DNA of 64,000 bases from Kitasatospora xanthocidica (lineage in GTDB: Bacteria > Actinomycetota > Actinomycetes > Streptomycetales > Streptomycetaceae), in contig NZ_BNBY01000012.1 in NCBI RefSeq assembly GCF_014656195.1, forward strand, positions 1-64,000. The letters run 5' to 3'. Below the pieces are notes generated by a model. That model saw only the letters and a program-made list of their open reading frames with translations, did no database searches and was not told the DNA's origin. Position numbers and translations under genes: made by a program. Each line of letters begins with the position of its first letter. The stretch's first letter is position 1. Shown one piece after another: positions 42,009 to 51,032 of this stretch.

Positions 42009-42545
42009 TCAGCGGACGGCCGTCTCCACGACCGGCGGGTGCCCGTTCCAGTAGACGAAGACCGAGTTGGCCTGGTTGTCCTTGGTGAAGTCGATCCGCA
42101 TCCACTGGTCGCCGTTCCAGACCTGCATCTGCCAGCCCGGGTCCGGGGTGGCGGAGACCAGCGAGGCGTGGTCGGGCTTCAAGTCCAGCGCGACCTTGCC
42201 GCCCGGGATCGGGTAGCTCTTCACCGTGGACGTCGCCCCGGCCGTCGGCGTGGGCCGGCGGGTCGGCGGCGGGACGGGTGCGACCGGCGTCGGCCCGTGG
42301 GTCGTGGCGGCGGCCGGGGAGGCGGGCTGGGCCGGGGGCGCGGACTGCGCGGCCGAGCGCGGCTGCTCGGGGGCGGTGGTCGCCGGGGACGGCGTGCCGC
42401 CCGCCTTCGGGGAGGGCAGCGGCAGCGCCGTTGGCTGCTCGAACGCGGCGCCGGTCAGCACCGCGTGCACGCCGAACCAGGACAGCGCCACCGCCGCCCC
42501 GGTGGCCGCCGCCCAGGCGCCGAGCTGTACCAGTCCGTTCCGCAT
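42009..42545 (-). CDS. Secreted or membrane-anchored protein of unknown function
   Basis: A 178-aa protein. ATG 42545 (MRNGLVQLG) has AGGA 10 nt upstream; ATG 42566 is an alternative. An N-terminal membrane segment (LGAWAAATGAAVALSWFGVH) precedes a Pro/Ala/Ser/Thr-rich linker (about 45-115) and a compact C-terminal domain with three Trp (DPGWQMQVWNGDQWMRIDF). No family recognised. It is divergent from a two-component system and may be controlled by or signal to it. Confidence 0.75.
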   Translation of the reverse strand: MRNGLVQLGAWAAATGAAVALSWFGVHAVLTGAAFEQPTALPLPSPKAGGTPSPATTAPEQPRSAAQSAPPAQPASPAAATTHGPTPVAPVPPPTRRPTPTAGATSTVKSYPIPGGKVALDLKPDHASLVSATPDPGWQMQVWNGDQWMRIDFTKDNQANSVFVYWNGHPPVVETAVR

Positions 42546-42688
42546 CGTCCGCACATCCTGCCGCATTTCCACCCCGGCCGGGACCGGGCACCCGTACCCC
42601 GGGGCGTCCGGCAACTCCCCATTCCTCAGGGGGCTTGCACAATGTCCGGACCGGGCCCCGAGGTACAGACCACTGCGGGCCGATGGCG

Positions 42689-42694
42689 TACCGT
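42689..42694 (+). promoter_or_regulatory. -10 box of the response regulator gene
   Basis: TACCGT lies 8 nt before ATG 42703, so the message may be leaderless. Confidence 0.4.
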
Positions 42695-42702
42695 GCAGGG
42701 CC

Positions 42703-43407
42703 ATGGCAACAGTGCTCGTGGTCGAGGACGACCCCTTCGTACGCTCCGCCCTCATCCGCCACCTGACCGACACCGGTCACGCGGTCCGCAGCGTGGGCAC
42801 CGCACTCGAGGCGCTGCGGGAGGTCGCCCAGGTCGGCTGTGACCTGGTGATCCTCGACCTGGGCCTGCCGGACCTGGACGGCAGCGAGGCGCTCAAGATG
42901 ATCCGGGGCCTGACCGACGTGCCGGTGATCATCTCCACCGCCCGGGACGACGAGGCCGAGATCGTCCGACTGCTCAACGACGGCGCTGACGACTACCTGG
43001 TGAAACCTTTCTCCGGGGAACACCTGAGCGCCCGGATGGCTGCCGTGCTGCGCCGGTTCGGCAGCGGCGCCGCCCCCGTCGCCCAGGTGCTGCGGGTCGG
43101 CGGACTGGCCATCGACCTCCAGCGGCGCGAGGCCTCCCTGGACGGCCGCCGGCTCGACCTGACCCGCCGTGAATTCGACCTGCTGGCCTTCCTGGCCGCC
43201 CGGCCCGGCGTGGTGGTGCCGCGCAAGGAGATCCTCGCCGAGGTCTGGCAGCAGACCTACGGCGGCGACCAGACCATCGACGTCCACCTCTCCTGGCTGC
43301 GCCGCAAGCTCGGCGAGACCGCCTCCAACCCGTACTACCTGCACACCGTCCGGGGCGTCGGGGTCCGGCTGGAGGCCGCCGGGGGCGCGGCGGAGCACCG
43401 GACATGA
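42703..43407 (+). CDS. OmpR-family response regulator
   Basis: A 234-aa DNA-binding response regulator. The receiver domain (1-118) has VVEDD, phosphoacceptor Asp52 (LVILDLGLPDLDG), Thr/Ser switch (ISTARDD) and Lys (DDYLVKPF). The C-terminal winged helix (about 130-228) ends TVRGVGVRLEAA. The stop overlaps the kinase start by 4 nt (ATGA), so both are translated together. Target genes unknown; the chitinase-like gene downstream of the kinase is a candidate. Confidence 0.94.
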   Translation: MATVLVVEDDPFVRSALIRHLTDTGHAVRSVGTALEALREVAQVGCDLVILDLGLPDLDGSEALKMIRGLTDVPVIISTARDDEAEIVRLLNDGADDYLVKPFSGEHLSARMAAVLRRFGSGAAPVAQVLRVGGLAIDLQRREASLDGRRLDLTRREFDLLAFLAARPGVVVPRKEILAEVWQQTYGGDQTIDVHLSWLRRKLGETASNPYYLHTVRGVGVRLEAAGGAAEHRT

Positions 43408-44840
43408 GGAGGTTCGGGCGCTCGCTGCGCTGGGCCATGATCAAGGCCGCCGTGGCCGGGACCACCATGGTCGCGCTCGCCTTCCTCATCCCGCTCGGCC
43501 TGATGGTCCAGCAGACCGCGCGCGACCGGGCGTTCACCGCCGCCGAGCGGCAGGCCGCGGCGCTCGGACCGGCCCTGGCGATCACCACCGACCAGGACGC
43601 CGTCACCCGCGCCCTGGCCAGCACCGACGCCGGCGGACAGGGACGGATGGCGGTCCACCTGCCCGCGGCGGGACAGCCCGAGGCCCCCGGCACCGGCGGC
43701 CCGGCGGGACCGACGCTGGGCGAGGCCCGGGCCGCCGACGGCGACGTGGCCACGGCCGGCGGGCAGGGCCGCTCCTTCACCGTGCAGGTGCCCGGCGGCT
43801 ACGCGCTGCTCCAGCCGGTCGCGGTGGACACCGGCCGCACCGCCGTCGTCGAGGTGTTCGTGGCCGAGAGCGACCTCACCCGGGGCGTCTCCACCGCCTG
43901 GCTGGTGCTCTCCGCCGTCGCGCTCGGCCTGGTCGCCATCGCCGTGCTGGTCGCCGACCGGATGGGCAACCGGATCGTCGCCTCCGCCAGACGCCTCGCT
44001 GCGGCCGCCCGCTCGCTCGGCGCCGGCGACCTCGCCGTCCGGGTCCCGGTGGCGGGCAAGCAGGTCGACGGCAGCCCCGAAGAACTGCGCGAGGCCGGCC
44101 ACGCGTTCAACACCATGGCCGACCGGGTGGTCCAACTCCTCGCCGCCGAACGGGAACTGGCCGCCGACCTGTCCCACCGGCTGCGCACCCCGCTGACCGT
44201 GCTGCGGCTCAACGCGGCCTCGCTCGGCAACGGCGACGCGGCCGACGCCACCCGGCACGCGGTCGCCCAACTGGAGCGCGAGGTCGACCAGATCATCCGC
44301 TCGGCCCGCCGCGCCCCCGAGGACGCGCCCGCCGTCGCGGTCGGCTGCGACGCCGCCGAGGTGATCCGCGAACGGGTCGAGTTCTGGTCCGCGCTGGCCG
44401 AGGACGAGGGGCGCCGCTGGCAACTGGCCGGCGCCGAACGGGCGGCGCCCGTCCCCGTCCAGCGCGGCGACCTGGCGGCCGTCGTCGACGCGCTGCTCGG
44501 CAACGTCTTCCGGCACACCGCCGTCGGCACCGCCTTCTCGGTGGACGTGCTGGCCACCGGGAGCTCGGTGATCGTGCTGGTCGGCGACGCCGGCCCCGGG
44601 TACAGCGACCCGGCCGCCGCCCTCAAGCGCGGCCAGGGCCACGGCGGGGAGGGCTCGACCGGCCTCGGCCTGGACATCGTCCGCAAGCTCGCCGAGTCCA
44701 CCGGCGGGGACCTCGCGCTCGGCCGCTCCGCCGTCCTCGGCGGCGCCGAGACCCGGCTGCGGCTGCGCACCCGGCCGGAGGGGGCGGAGCCCGCGCGGGC
44801 CGGGCGGCGGCGGAGCCGGGGTGCGCTCTTCCAGCGGTGA
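43404..44840 (+). CDS. Sensor histidine kinase
   Basis: A 478-aa membrane sensor. Two membrane segments (residues 11-33 and 163-185) flank an extracytoplasmic sensor of about 125 residues rich in Ala/Gly/Pro. HAMP-like region follows (185-245), then the H-box ADLSHRLRTPLTVLRLN with His258, an N-box (LLGNVFRHT), and ATP-lid boxes (GDAGPGY, GSTGLGLDIVRK). The H-box reads SHRLRTP rather than SHELRTP. The sensory ligand is unknown. It is followed by the chitinase-like gene after 325 nt. Confidence 0.93.
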   Translation: MRRFGRSLRWAMIKAAVAGTTMVALAFLIPLGLMVQQTARDRAFTAAERQAAALGPALAITTDQDAVTRALASTDAGGQGRMAVHLPAAGQPEAPGTGGPAGPTLGEARAADGDVATAGGQGRSFTVQVPGGYALLQPVAVDTGRTAVVEVFVAESDLTRGVSTAWLVLSAVALGLVAIAVLVADRMGNRIVASARRLAAAARSLGAGDLAVRVPVAGKQVDGSPEELREAGHAFNTMADRVVQLLAAERELAADLSHRLRTPLTVLRLNAASLGNGDAADATRHAVAQLEREVDQIIRSARRAPEDAPAVAVGCDAAEVIRERVEFWSALAEDEGRRWQLAGAERAAPVPVQRGDLAAVVDALLGNVFRHTAVGTAFSVDVLATGSSVIVLVGDAGPGYSDPAAALKRGQGHGGEGSTGLGLDIVRKLAESTGGDLALGRSAVLGGAETRLRLRTRPEGAEPARAGRRRSRGALFQR

Positions 44841-45165
44841 GGCGGTGCGGGGGTGCGGCTCAGGGGTGCGGTGGCGCAGCGCTGTGGTGACGACGTGTGG
44901 TGGCGAGGACGTGCGGTGGTGCGGCGGTGAAGTGGTGTGCCGGAGGTGCGGTGTCGGTGGTGGGACGGCGTCCGGGAGGGCGTCTTCCTTAACGGCGGCC
45001 TAAGGGAGTTCTACCCCTCGCTCAGCCCGCCGGTCCGGCCCCCGGTGCGCCGCTAGCGTCGGTCGCGCCGGTCACCCGACCGAGCCGGGCCGGCCGCCCC
45101 GAGGTCCGCAGGCACCCCGTGCCCGGACGGCGGCCGACCGTAGGCACCCGCGGAGGTAACGCGCC
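44841..45165 (+). promoter_or_regulatory. 325-bp spacer before the chitinase-like gene
   Basis: No gene supported. The first half is a degenerate GTG/GCGG-rich stretch (44840-44970) on the plus strand; the second half has an imperfect palindrome CCTTA-N9-TAAGG (44987-45005). GGAGG (45150-45156) is the chitinase ribosome site. No DasR site was found. Confidence 0.35.
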
Positions 45166-46758
45166 ATGACCACCCAGCCCACCCGCCGCTCCGGCCACCG
45201 CAGGCGCGGCCGCAAGGGTGCGATCGTCGGCGCCGCCGCGGTCGCCGCCGCCCTGGTCGCGGGCGGGACCGTCGTCCTCGCCTCCTCGGCCAGCGCCGCC
45301 TCGCTCGGCGCCGTGTACAGCCGGACCAGCAGCTGGGACGCCGGCTACACCGGCCAGTACCTGGTCACCAACCCGGACAGCAGCCCGATCGAGGACTGGA
45401 CGCTCAGCTTCGACCTGCCGGCCGGGGCGAAGATCGACTCGCTCTGGAACGCCACCTTCACCGCCGCGGGGCAGCACGTCACGGTCAAGCCGGAGGCCTG
45501 GAGCAAGCGGCTGGAGCCGGGCCGGAGCGTCGTGGTCGGCTTCGTCGCCCAGGGCGCGGGCGCGGCTCAGGCCGAGCCGGCCAACTGCCTGATCAACAAC
45601 GCCTCCTGCAAGGCGGGCGACGGGACCGCGCCCACCCCCTCGGGGCGTCCGACCGCTACCGCTTCCGCGTCCGTCACCCCTTCCGTCTCCCCGACGGCCT
45701 CCGCCTCGCCGACCGCGAAGCCCAGCCCCACGGCGAAGCCGACCACCCCGGCGCCGACCGCCACCCCGACCGCCACCCCGACCGCCACCCCGACCGTCAC
45801 CCCCACGACGACCGGTGTGCCCGTTCCCCCGGCCGGCGCCGGGGCCGGCTTCGCCCCCTACGTCGACACCTCGCTCTACCCGCCGTACGACCTGGTGGCC
45901 ACCGCCAAGGCGAGCGGCGTGAAGAACTTCACCCTCGCCTTCGTGGTGTCCGGCGGCGGCTGCGCGCCCAAGTGGGGCGGTGTCAGCGATCTCGCCGCCG
46001 ACGCGGTGGCCGCCCAGATCGGCGCGCTGCGGGCGGCCGGCGGCGACGTCCGGATCTCCTTCGGCGGTGCCAACGGCAGCGAACTGGCCCTCGCCTGCGG
46101 CTCCACCGCCGACCTCACGGCCGCGTACCAGAAGGTCGTGGACGCGTACGGCGCGACCAGGCTGGACTTCGACGTCGAGGGCGGGGCGATCGCCGACGCG
46201 GCCGCCAACACCCGGCGGGCCCAGGCCGTCGCCCAGCTGCAGAAGACTGCCGCCGCCAAGGGCAAGGCGCTGGACGTCTCCTTCACCCTGCCCGCCCTGC
46301 CCTCCGGCCTGACCCAGGAGGGCGTCAACCTGGTGGCCGGCGCCAAGGCCGCCGGCGTCGCGATCGGCGCCGTCAACATCATGGCGATGGACTTCGGCGA
46401 CGGGGTCGCCCCCAACCCGCAAGGCCGGATGGGCCAGTACGCGATCGCCGCGGCCACCGCCACCCAGGCCCAGGTCAAGAGCGTGCTGGGGCTGGACGAC
46501 GCGGCCGCCTGGCGCAAGGTCGCGGTCACCCCGATGACCGGCGTCAACGACGTGGCCAGCGAGGTCTTCACCGTGGCCGACGCCAAGCAGCTCGCCGACT
46601 TCGCCTCCGCCAAGCACCTCGCCTGGCTGGCCATGTGGTCCGGCACCCGGGACAAGGCCTGCGAGGGCGGCGCCAAGGCGTACGCCGACGCGAGCTGCAG
46701 CAGCATCGTCCAGCAGCCGCTGGACTTCACCCGGGCCCTCGGGGCGTACACGGGCTGA
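45166..46758 (+). CDS. Secreted GH18 chitinase-like protein with CBM2
   Basis: A 530-aa exported glycoside hydrolase. ATG 45166 has GGAGG 9 nt upstream. A signal peptide (about 1-44, RRGRK then AIVGAAAVAAALVAGG and cleavage at ASSASA) leads to a family 2 carbohydrate-binding module (45-150), a Thr/Pro/Ala repeat linker (about 155-220, PTATPTATPTATP) and a GH18 domain. The GH18 signature DFDVEG (LDFDVEGGA) supplies the catalytic Glu. It probably hydrolyses chitin or related beta-1,4-GlcNAc polymers outside the cell. The preceding two-component system may regulate it. Confidence 0.9.
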   Translation: MTTQPTRRSGHRRRGRKGAIVGAAAVAAALVAGGTVVLASSASAASLGAVYSRTSSWDAGYTGQYLVTNPDSSPIEDWTLSFDLPAGAKIDSLWNATFTAAGQHVTVKPEAWSKRLEPGRSVVVGFVAQGAGAAQAEPANCLINNASCKAGDGTAPTPSGRPTATASASVTPSVSPTASASPTAKPSPTAKPTTPAPTATPTATPTATPTVTPTTTGVPVPPAGAGAGFAPYVDTSLYPPYDLVATAKASGVKNFTLAFVVSGGGCAPKWGGVSDLAADAVAAQIGALRAAGGDVRISFGGANGSELALACGSTADLTAAYQKVVDAYGATRLDFDVEGGAIADAAANTRRAQAVAQLQKTAAAKGKALDVSFTLPALPSGLTQEGVNLVAGAKAAGVAIGAVNIMAMDFGDGVAPNPQGRMGQYAIAAATATQAQVKSVLGLDDAAAWRKVAVTPMTGVNDVASEVFTVADAKQLADFASAKHLAWLAMWSGTRDKACEGGAKAYADASCSSIVQQPLDFTRALGAYTG

Positions 46759-46790
46759 GGCCCGCCGGGTTCCCCGTCGGCCCCGGCCGT

Positions 46791-46817
46791 CCACGCTGAG
46801 TCCGCAGCCCAGCGTGG
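46791..46817 (+). terminator. Terminator after the chitinase-like gene
   Basis: An 8-bp perfect stem CCACGCTG/CAGCGTGG has an 11-nt loop. Confidence 0.5.
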
Positions 46818-46922
46818 CCGGTCGGGGCACCTTTGTCACTGTGCGTAGTCGATCGTGTCCAGCTCCGTTCGGGTGGCATCCGGTATCGTCGCTGGTTGGC
46901 CGAGCGGTGGACGGAGTGGACA

Positions 46923-48323
46923 GTGACAGCGGTGCAAGACGAGCGAAGCCCGGTGCGGACCGCACCCGACCCCTCGCCCGGCCCCCTGTCGGACCGGCTC
47001 CGCCAGGCCCTCGGCGCCCCCGTCCGGGCCGTGCGCGAGGCGCCCCGCCGCCCGCTGCTGGCCGCCTCCGCGCTGGCGCTGTTCTCCCTGGTCGTGTACG
47101 CCGTGGTGCGCCACTTCGTCCACACCTCGATGGTGGACATGGTCGTCTACCGGGCCGAGGGAGCGGCCGTCGCCGACGGCGCCGACCTGTACGGGCTGCG
47201 CGTCACCGAGTGGAACCTGCCGGCGACCTACCCCCCGTTCGCGGCGATGCTGTTCGTCCCGACCACCTGGTTCCCGATCCCCTTCCTCCGGGTGGCGATC
47301 ACTCTCGGCAACCTCGGGCTGCTCGCCCTGCTGACCCACCTGTCCTTCAAGCTGGTCGGCTGGCCGCGCCGCGAGCTGCGGCCGATCGGCGTGATCCTGG
47401 TGACCGGCCTCGGCGTCTGGCTGGAGCCCGTCTTCACCACGCTCCGCTACGGCCAGATCAACCTCGCGCTGGCCTGCCTGATCCTCTGGGACCTCACCCG
47501 TCCGGACGGGCGCCGCAGCAAGGGCGTGGCCATCGGCATCGCCGCCGGCATCAAGCTCACCCCCGGCCTGTTCGCCGTCTACCTGCTGATCACCGGCCGG
47601 ATCCGGGCCGCCTTCGTGGCCGGCCTCACCTTCCTCGGGACCTTCCTGCTCGGCGCCCTCGTCCTGCCCGACGCCACCTGGGGCTTCTGGACCAAGTACC
47701 TCTACGACTCCTCCCGGGTCGGCAAGACCTGGATCGTCGACAACCAGTCGCTGCGCGGCGCCTTCGCCCGCCTGCTGCACTCCGCCGAGCCCGGCACCGT
47801 CGCCACCCTGGGCGCCGGCCTGGTCGCCCTGGCCGGCCTCGCCGTCGCCGCCTGGGCCGCCCGCAGCAGCCGCTGGCTGCCCCGGGCCGAGGCCTGGGGC
47901 GTCTGCTGCGCGGCCGTCACCGCCGTGCTGATCTCGCCGATCAGCTGGACCCACCACTGGGTCTGGTGCGTGCCGCTGCTCGTCCTGCTCGCCGCCGAGG
48001 CCTCCGTCGAGCACGCCCGCCCGGCCGGTGTCCGCCGGCTGCGCTGGCGGGCGGTCTTCTGGGCCACGCTGGTGGCCTTCCTCTCCTTCGCGATGTGGGC
48101 GGCGAAGCCGGTCGGCGCGGCCGTCCTCCACCTGTCACCGTGGCGGCAGCTGCCGACCTCGGTCTACCCGTGGGTCGGGCTCTGCTTCCTGCTCGCCGCC
48201 GCCGTCCGGATAAGGGCGCGCCGCCGCTCGGCCGGCGCGCCGCTCGTCCGGCTGCCCGGACAGCGCGACGGCGGCGGCCCGGACGCCGCCCGCGGTCGTC
48301 AGCAGGCCCCCGCGGCCCGCTGA
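46923..48323 (+). CDS. GT87-family polyprenyl-phosphate mannosyltransferase-like membrane protein
   Basis: A 466-aa polytopic membrane glycosyltransferase. GTG 46923 follows GGAGTGGACA. Features of the GT87 (DUF2029) fold: MVDMVVYRAEGAAVADGADLYG near the first outer loop with conserved Asp, TYPPFAAMLF, and HHWVW. About 9-11 hydrophobic segments. Relatives transfer mannose from polyprenyl phosphate to lipid-linked acceptors in the actinobacterial envelope. The acceptor here is unknown. The gene is preceded by the chitinase gene terminator. Confidence 0.85.
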   Translation: MTAVQDERSPVRTAPDPSPGPLSDRLRQALGAPVRAVREAPRRPLLAASALALFSLVVYAVVRHFVHTSMVDMVVYRAEGAAVADGADLYGLRVTEWNLPATYPPFAAMLFVPTTWFPIPFLRVAITLGNLGLLALLTHLSFKLVGWPRRELRPIGVILVTGLGVWLEPVFTTLRYGQINLALACLILWDLTRPDGRRSKGVAIGIAAGIKLTPGLFAVYLLITGRIRAAFVAGLTFLGTFLLGALVLPDATWGFWTKYLYDSSRVGKTWIVDNQSLRGAFARLLHSAEPGTVATLGAGLVALAGLAVAAWAARSSRWLPRAEAWGVCCAAVTAVLISPISWTHHWVWCVPLLVLLAAEASVEHARPAGVRRLRWRAVFWATLVAFLSFAMWAAKPVGAAVLHLSPWRQLPTSVYPWVGLCFLLAAAVRIRARRRSAGAPLVRLPGQRDGGGPDAARGRQQAPAAR

Positions 48324-48361
48324 GCCGGCGGGGGCGCCGCTCCTGCCACCTCGCTCGAGTG

Positions 48362-48505
48362 CGTGCTCGCCCTCGGGGGCGTGCTCGCTCCCGGGTACGT
48401 ACGCGTTCTCGGGTACGTGCTCGCGCTCAGATGCGTGCTCGCTCCCGGGTGCGTGCGCGTTCTCGGGTACGTGCTGGTTCTGGGGTACGTGCTCGTGCAC
48501 GCCGG
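48362..48505. repeat. 18-bp minisatellite, about eight tandem units
   Basis: Tandem units based on CGTGCTCGCTCCCGGGTA begin at 48362, 48380, 48398, 48416, 48434, 48452, 48470 and 48488 (the last partial). Units differ by 2-7 bases. The array lies between the GT87 gene and the end of an SsgA-like gene. On the minus strand one frame reads hexapeptides such as EHVPEN, but no start or ribosome site supports a gene. Confidence 0.9.
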
Positions 48506-48514
48506 AACGCACGC

Positions 48515-48931
48515 CTAGGCGAGCAGCTCGGCGAGCGAGCCGTCCATGTCCAGCGCGGCCATCTCGCTGCCCGGCGGGACCAGCCGGTGCGCCCGCTCCA
48601 GCCAGGCCGCGACGGCCGGCAGCGGCGCCTCCAGCAGCGCGTCCCCGGCGGGCGAGCTCAGCGCCATGCAGAGCACGCTGCGCCGGCCCGAGCGGGTCGG
48701 CCAGATCCGCACGTCGCCCTGGCCGCAGGGGCGGAAGGTGCCCTCGACCAGCAGCTCGCGGGCGAACACCCAGGTCACCGGGGAGCCGGTGTCCAGGTGG
48801 AAGGTGATGTAGACGGCGTACGGGTCGTGGCTGCCGTAGGACAGCCGCGCCGGGACGGGGACGGTGTGCTCCGGCGAGAGCACCAGGTTGAGCTCCAGTT
48901 CGTGCTCGACGACGCCGACGGGGCGCTCCAT
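48515..48931 (-). CDS. SsgA-like sporulation/cell division regulator
   Basis: A 138-aa SALP-family protein. ATG 48931 (MERPVGVVEHELELNL) has GAGGAAG 7 nt upstream. Typical SALP signatures: PVPARLSYGSHDPYAVYITF, PVTWVFARELLVEG, GDVRIWPTRSGRRSVLCMAL and DALLEAPLPAVAAWLERAHR. The near-complete family pattern (WVFAR, GDVRIWP) makes it closer to the SsgB/SsgG-type core than the shorter SALP at 36000-36425. Its stop is 10 nt from the minisatellite. Confidence 0.92.
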   Translation of the reverse strand: MERPVGVVEHELELNLVLSPEHTVPVPARLSYGSHDPYAVYITFHLDTGSPVTWVFARELLVEGTFRPCGQGDVRIWPTRSGRRSVLCMALSSPAGDALLEAPLPAVAAWLERAHRLVPPGSEMAALDMDGSLAELLA

Positions 48932-49362
48932 GATCGTCTTCCTCTCTGCCTTCGGTTCGTGCCCGGTTCCGGGCCCTGTGACCTTTGAGAGGGCGGTCCG
49001 CACCGGTTCTTACACACGTTTCCGGGATTTCTTCGGGAAGTTCGGCCAAGGGTGGTGAACGGGCGGTCGCGCGGCGCGCGAGTGACCTCCGCGCGCCTGG
49101 TTCTTTACCGCGACGGGCCCTCCGCCGTCCGGGGATTCGCGAACTTCCCGTCGTGGCTCCGGCGAGGTACTACCCTTTGTGACTGCCCGGCGACTGTCCG
49201 CCCACCGTGGTGCCCGCACGCGCGCCGAGCGCCGGGACCGGCGTCACCGGCACCACCGCGCCGTCGGCCCCGGGCGGCCCGCACCGGCCACGCCCGCGGC
49301 CCGTACCGCCGTCCACCGTCCTTCCTTGCCCTCGTCAGGACCTGCCAGGAAAGAAGACCCCC
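48932..49362. promoter_or_regulatory. Divergent spacer between SsgA-like and RDD genes
   Basis: This 431-bp stretch has no supported gene. It must hold promoters for the SALP (leftward) and RDD (rightward) genes. A TACCCT box at 49171-49176 could be a rightward -10. AGGAAAG (49347-49353) is the ribosome site for the RDD gene. Confidence 0.3.
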
Positions 49363-50904
49363 ATGACGGACCGCTCATTCGCCGCCGGCGGCGACCCGGC
49401 CGTCGCACCCGGGCCGGGCTACTACCCCGACCCGTCCATCCCCGGTTTCGTCCGGTACTGGGGCGGCTCGGCCTGGGTGCCCGGCACCAGCCGGCCCGCG
49501 CCCGCCGAGGGCGAGGTGCTCGAACCGCCCCGCTACGCGACCCGGCGCCCGGTCCCGGACCTCGTCCCGCCGGCCCGGGCGGTGCCGCCACCGGTGGTGC
49601 CGGCGGCCGCGGCGCCCGCCCCCGTCCCCGCCCCGGCGCCGGAGGGCGAGCCGCCCGCCGGTGGGGGCGACACCGGGCCGGTGTACTTCGACCAGACCTC
49701 GGGCGGGGCGTCCTTCGTGTTGGGGCCGCGGGTGGCGGAGGTGATCGGCGGGCCGGTGTTCCGTACGGTCGGGCCGGCGTCGGAGCCGGGCGGCGGGGGC
49801 GGTGCGGCGCCGGGGGCTTCGGCGGGGTCTTCGGTGGAGGGGTCGACGGGGGTGCCGGTGGGCGCCGGGATTCCGGCCGGGGTGCGGGGTCCGGCGGGAG
49901 GGGTCGACGAGCCGGTGGCCGAGGTGGCGGCTGCGGTGCCGGGGGAGTCCGGGTGGCATGTCGATCCGCTGGCGCAGCGGGGGTTGATGGACACGGGCGA
50001 CCCCTCGCCCTGGGTCTCCTGGGGGGTGCTTCCGGGGGCGTCCGAGGCGGATGAGGGGCGCGCGGAACAGGAGCGTGCTCCTGTTGCCGTGGAGCCGGTC
50101 GCCGCCGTCGCGCCTGCCCTGGCGGTGGCCGTGCGGGAGGCACCGGCACCGTCCGTCGACGCCTCGGGCGCGGTACCGGTGGTCGAGGCGCCGGGGGAGG
50201 TGGGGGAGGTGTCCTCCACGTCGGGCCCGCTCGCGTCCGCGGCGTCCGTGGCATTGGCGGCGTCCGTGAAGGCGGCCGGGTCGGCCAGGTCGGCCGGGTC
50301 GGTCAGGCCGAAGGGGCGTGCGGTGCCCACCACGGCCGTCCGCACCACACCGCTGCCCGCGGTGCGTCCCGCCCGGCAGGGCGCCGTCCGCCGCCGCTCC
50401 GCCCCTGCCGCCGTACCGGCCGGACTGGGGCGGCGACTGGCGGCCCGCGCCATCGACGCCGCCGTCCTGCTCGTCGTCGCCGTCGCCGCCGGGATCCCGC
50501 TCGGCAGCTCGGTGTCCGACCACATCCAGCAGAAGCTCGACCAGGCCCGGATGGCCAGCGCCCTCACCCGCCGCCAGGTCCAGGTCTGGCTGGTGGACGA
50601 CGTGGTGGTGGGCAAGATCGCCGTGCTGATCGGCATCCTGCTGTTCGTCAGCCTGCTCTACGAGGTGCTGCCGATCGCCCGTACCGGCCAGACCTTCGGC
50701 AAGCGGCTGGCCCGGATCCGGGTGGTGGACGCCGCCGCCCCCACCGCCAAGGGCAGGCTGAGCCTCGGCCGCTCGCTGATCCGGTGGACCGTCCGGCAGA
50801 CGGGCACGGTGCTGCTGCTGGGGTTGGTCTGGCCGGTGTTCGACCGTCCGGCCCGGCGCGGCTGGCAGGACCGTGCGGCCCGGACCCGGGTGGTGCGGGC
50901 CTGA
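49363..50904 (+). CDS. RDD family membrane protein with DUF2510 domain
   Basis: A 513-aa protein. ATG 49363 has AGGAAAG upstream. The N-terminus is a DUF2510 domain (GYYPDPSIPGFVRYWGGSAW). A very long linker (about 65-345) rich in Ala, Pro, Val, Gly is followed by an RDD domain with three membrane helices (LAARAIDAAVLLVVAVAAGI, KIAVLIGILLFVSLLYEV, GTVLLLGLVWPVF) and conserved GQTFGKRLARIRVV. RDD proteins are often transporters or scaffolds; a second RDD gene follows, 128 nt downstream. Confidence 0.85.
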   Translation: MTDRSFAAGGDPAVAPGPGYYPDPSIPGFVRYWGGSAWVPGTSRPAPAEGEVLEPPRYATRRPVPDLVPPARAVPPPVVPAAAAPAPVPAPAPEGEPPAGGGDTGPVYFDQTSGGASFVLGPRVAEVIGGPVFRTVGPASEPGGGGGAAPGASAGSSVEGSTGVPVGAGIPAGVRGPAGGVDEPVAEVAAAVPGESGWHVDPLAQRGLMDTGDPSPWVSWGVLPGASEADEGRAEQERAPVAVEPVAAVAPALAVAVREAPAPSVDASGAVPVVEAPGEVGEVSSTSGPLASAASVALAASVKAAGSARSAGSVRPKGRAVPTTAVRTTPLPAVRPARQGAVRRRSAPAAVPAGLGRRLAARAIDAAVLLVVAVAAGIPLGSSVSDHIQQKLDQARMASALTRRQVQVWLVDDVVVGKIAVLIGILLFVSLLYEVLPIARTGQTFGKRLARIRVVDAAAPTAKGRLSLGRSLIRWTVRQTGTVLLLGLVWPVFDRPARRGWQDRAARTRVVRA

Positions 50905-51032
50905 GCGGGGTGGGGCTGCGTCCGCGTCCGTGCCTGCGTCCGTGCTCGCCTCCGCGCCCGTGCTCGTGTCCGCGATGGCAAAACGGGCAGAATATCCCAA
51001 ACCTTGAGAATGTGTGATGTTCTACTCGGGGC

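Noticed and set aside
44821..45003. 60-aa open frame in the GTG-rich spacer before the chitinase gene
   Set aside because: It overlaps the end of the sensor kinase gene, and its repetitive Gly/Cys/Arg composition reflects the underlying GTG/GCGG repeats.
44841..45165. DasR site before the chitinase-like gene
   Set aside because: AGTGGTGTGCCGG near 44934 keeps only one half of the dre consensus. Too weak to call.
48362..48505. CRISPR array
   Set aside because: The 18-bp units are contiguous without spacers, and no cas genes are near. It is a minisatellite.
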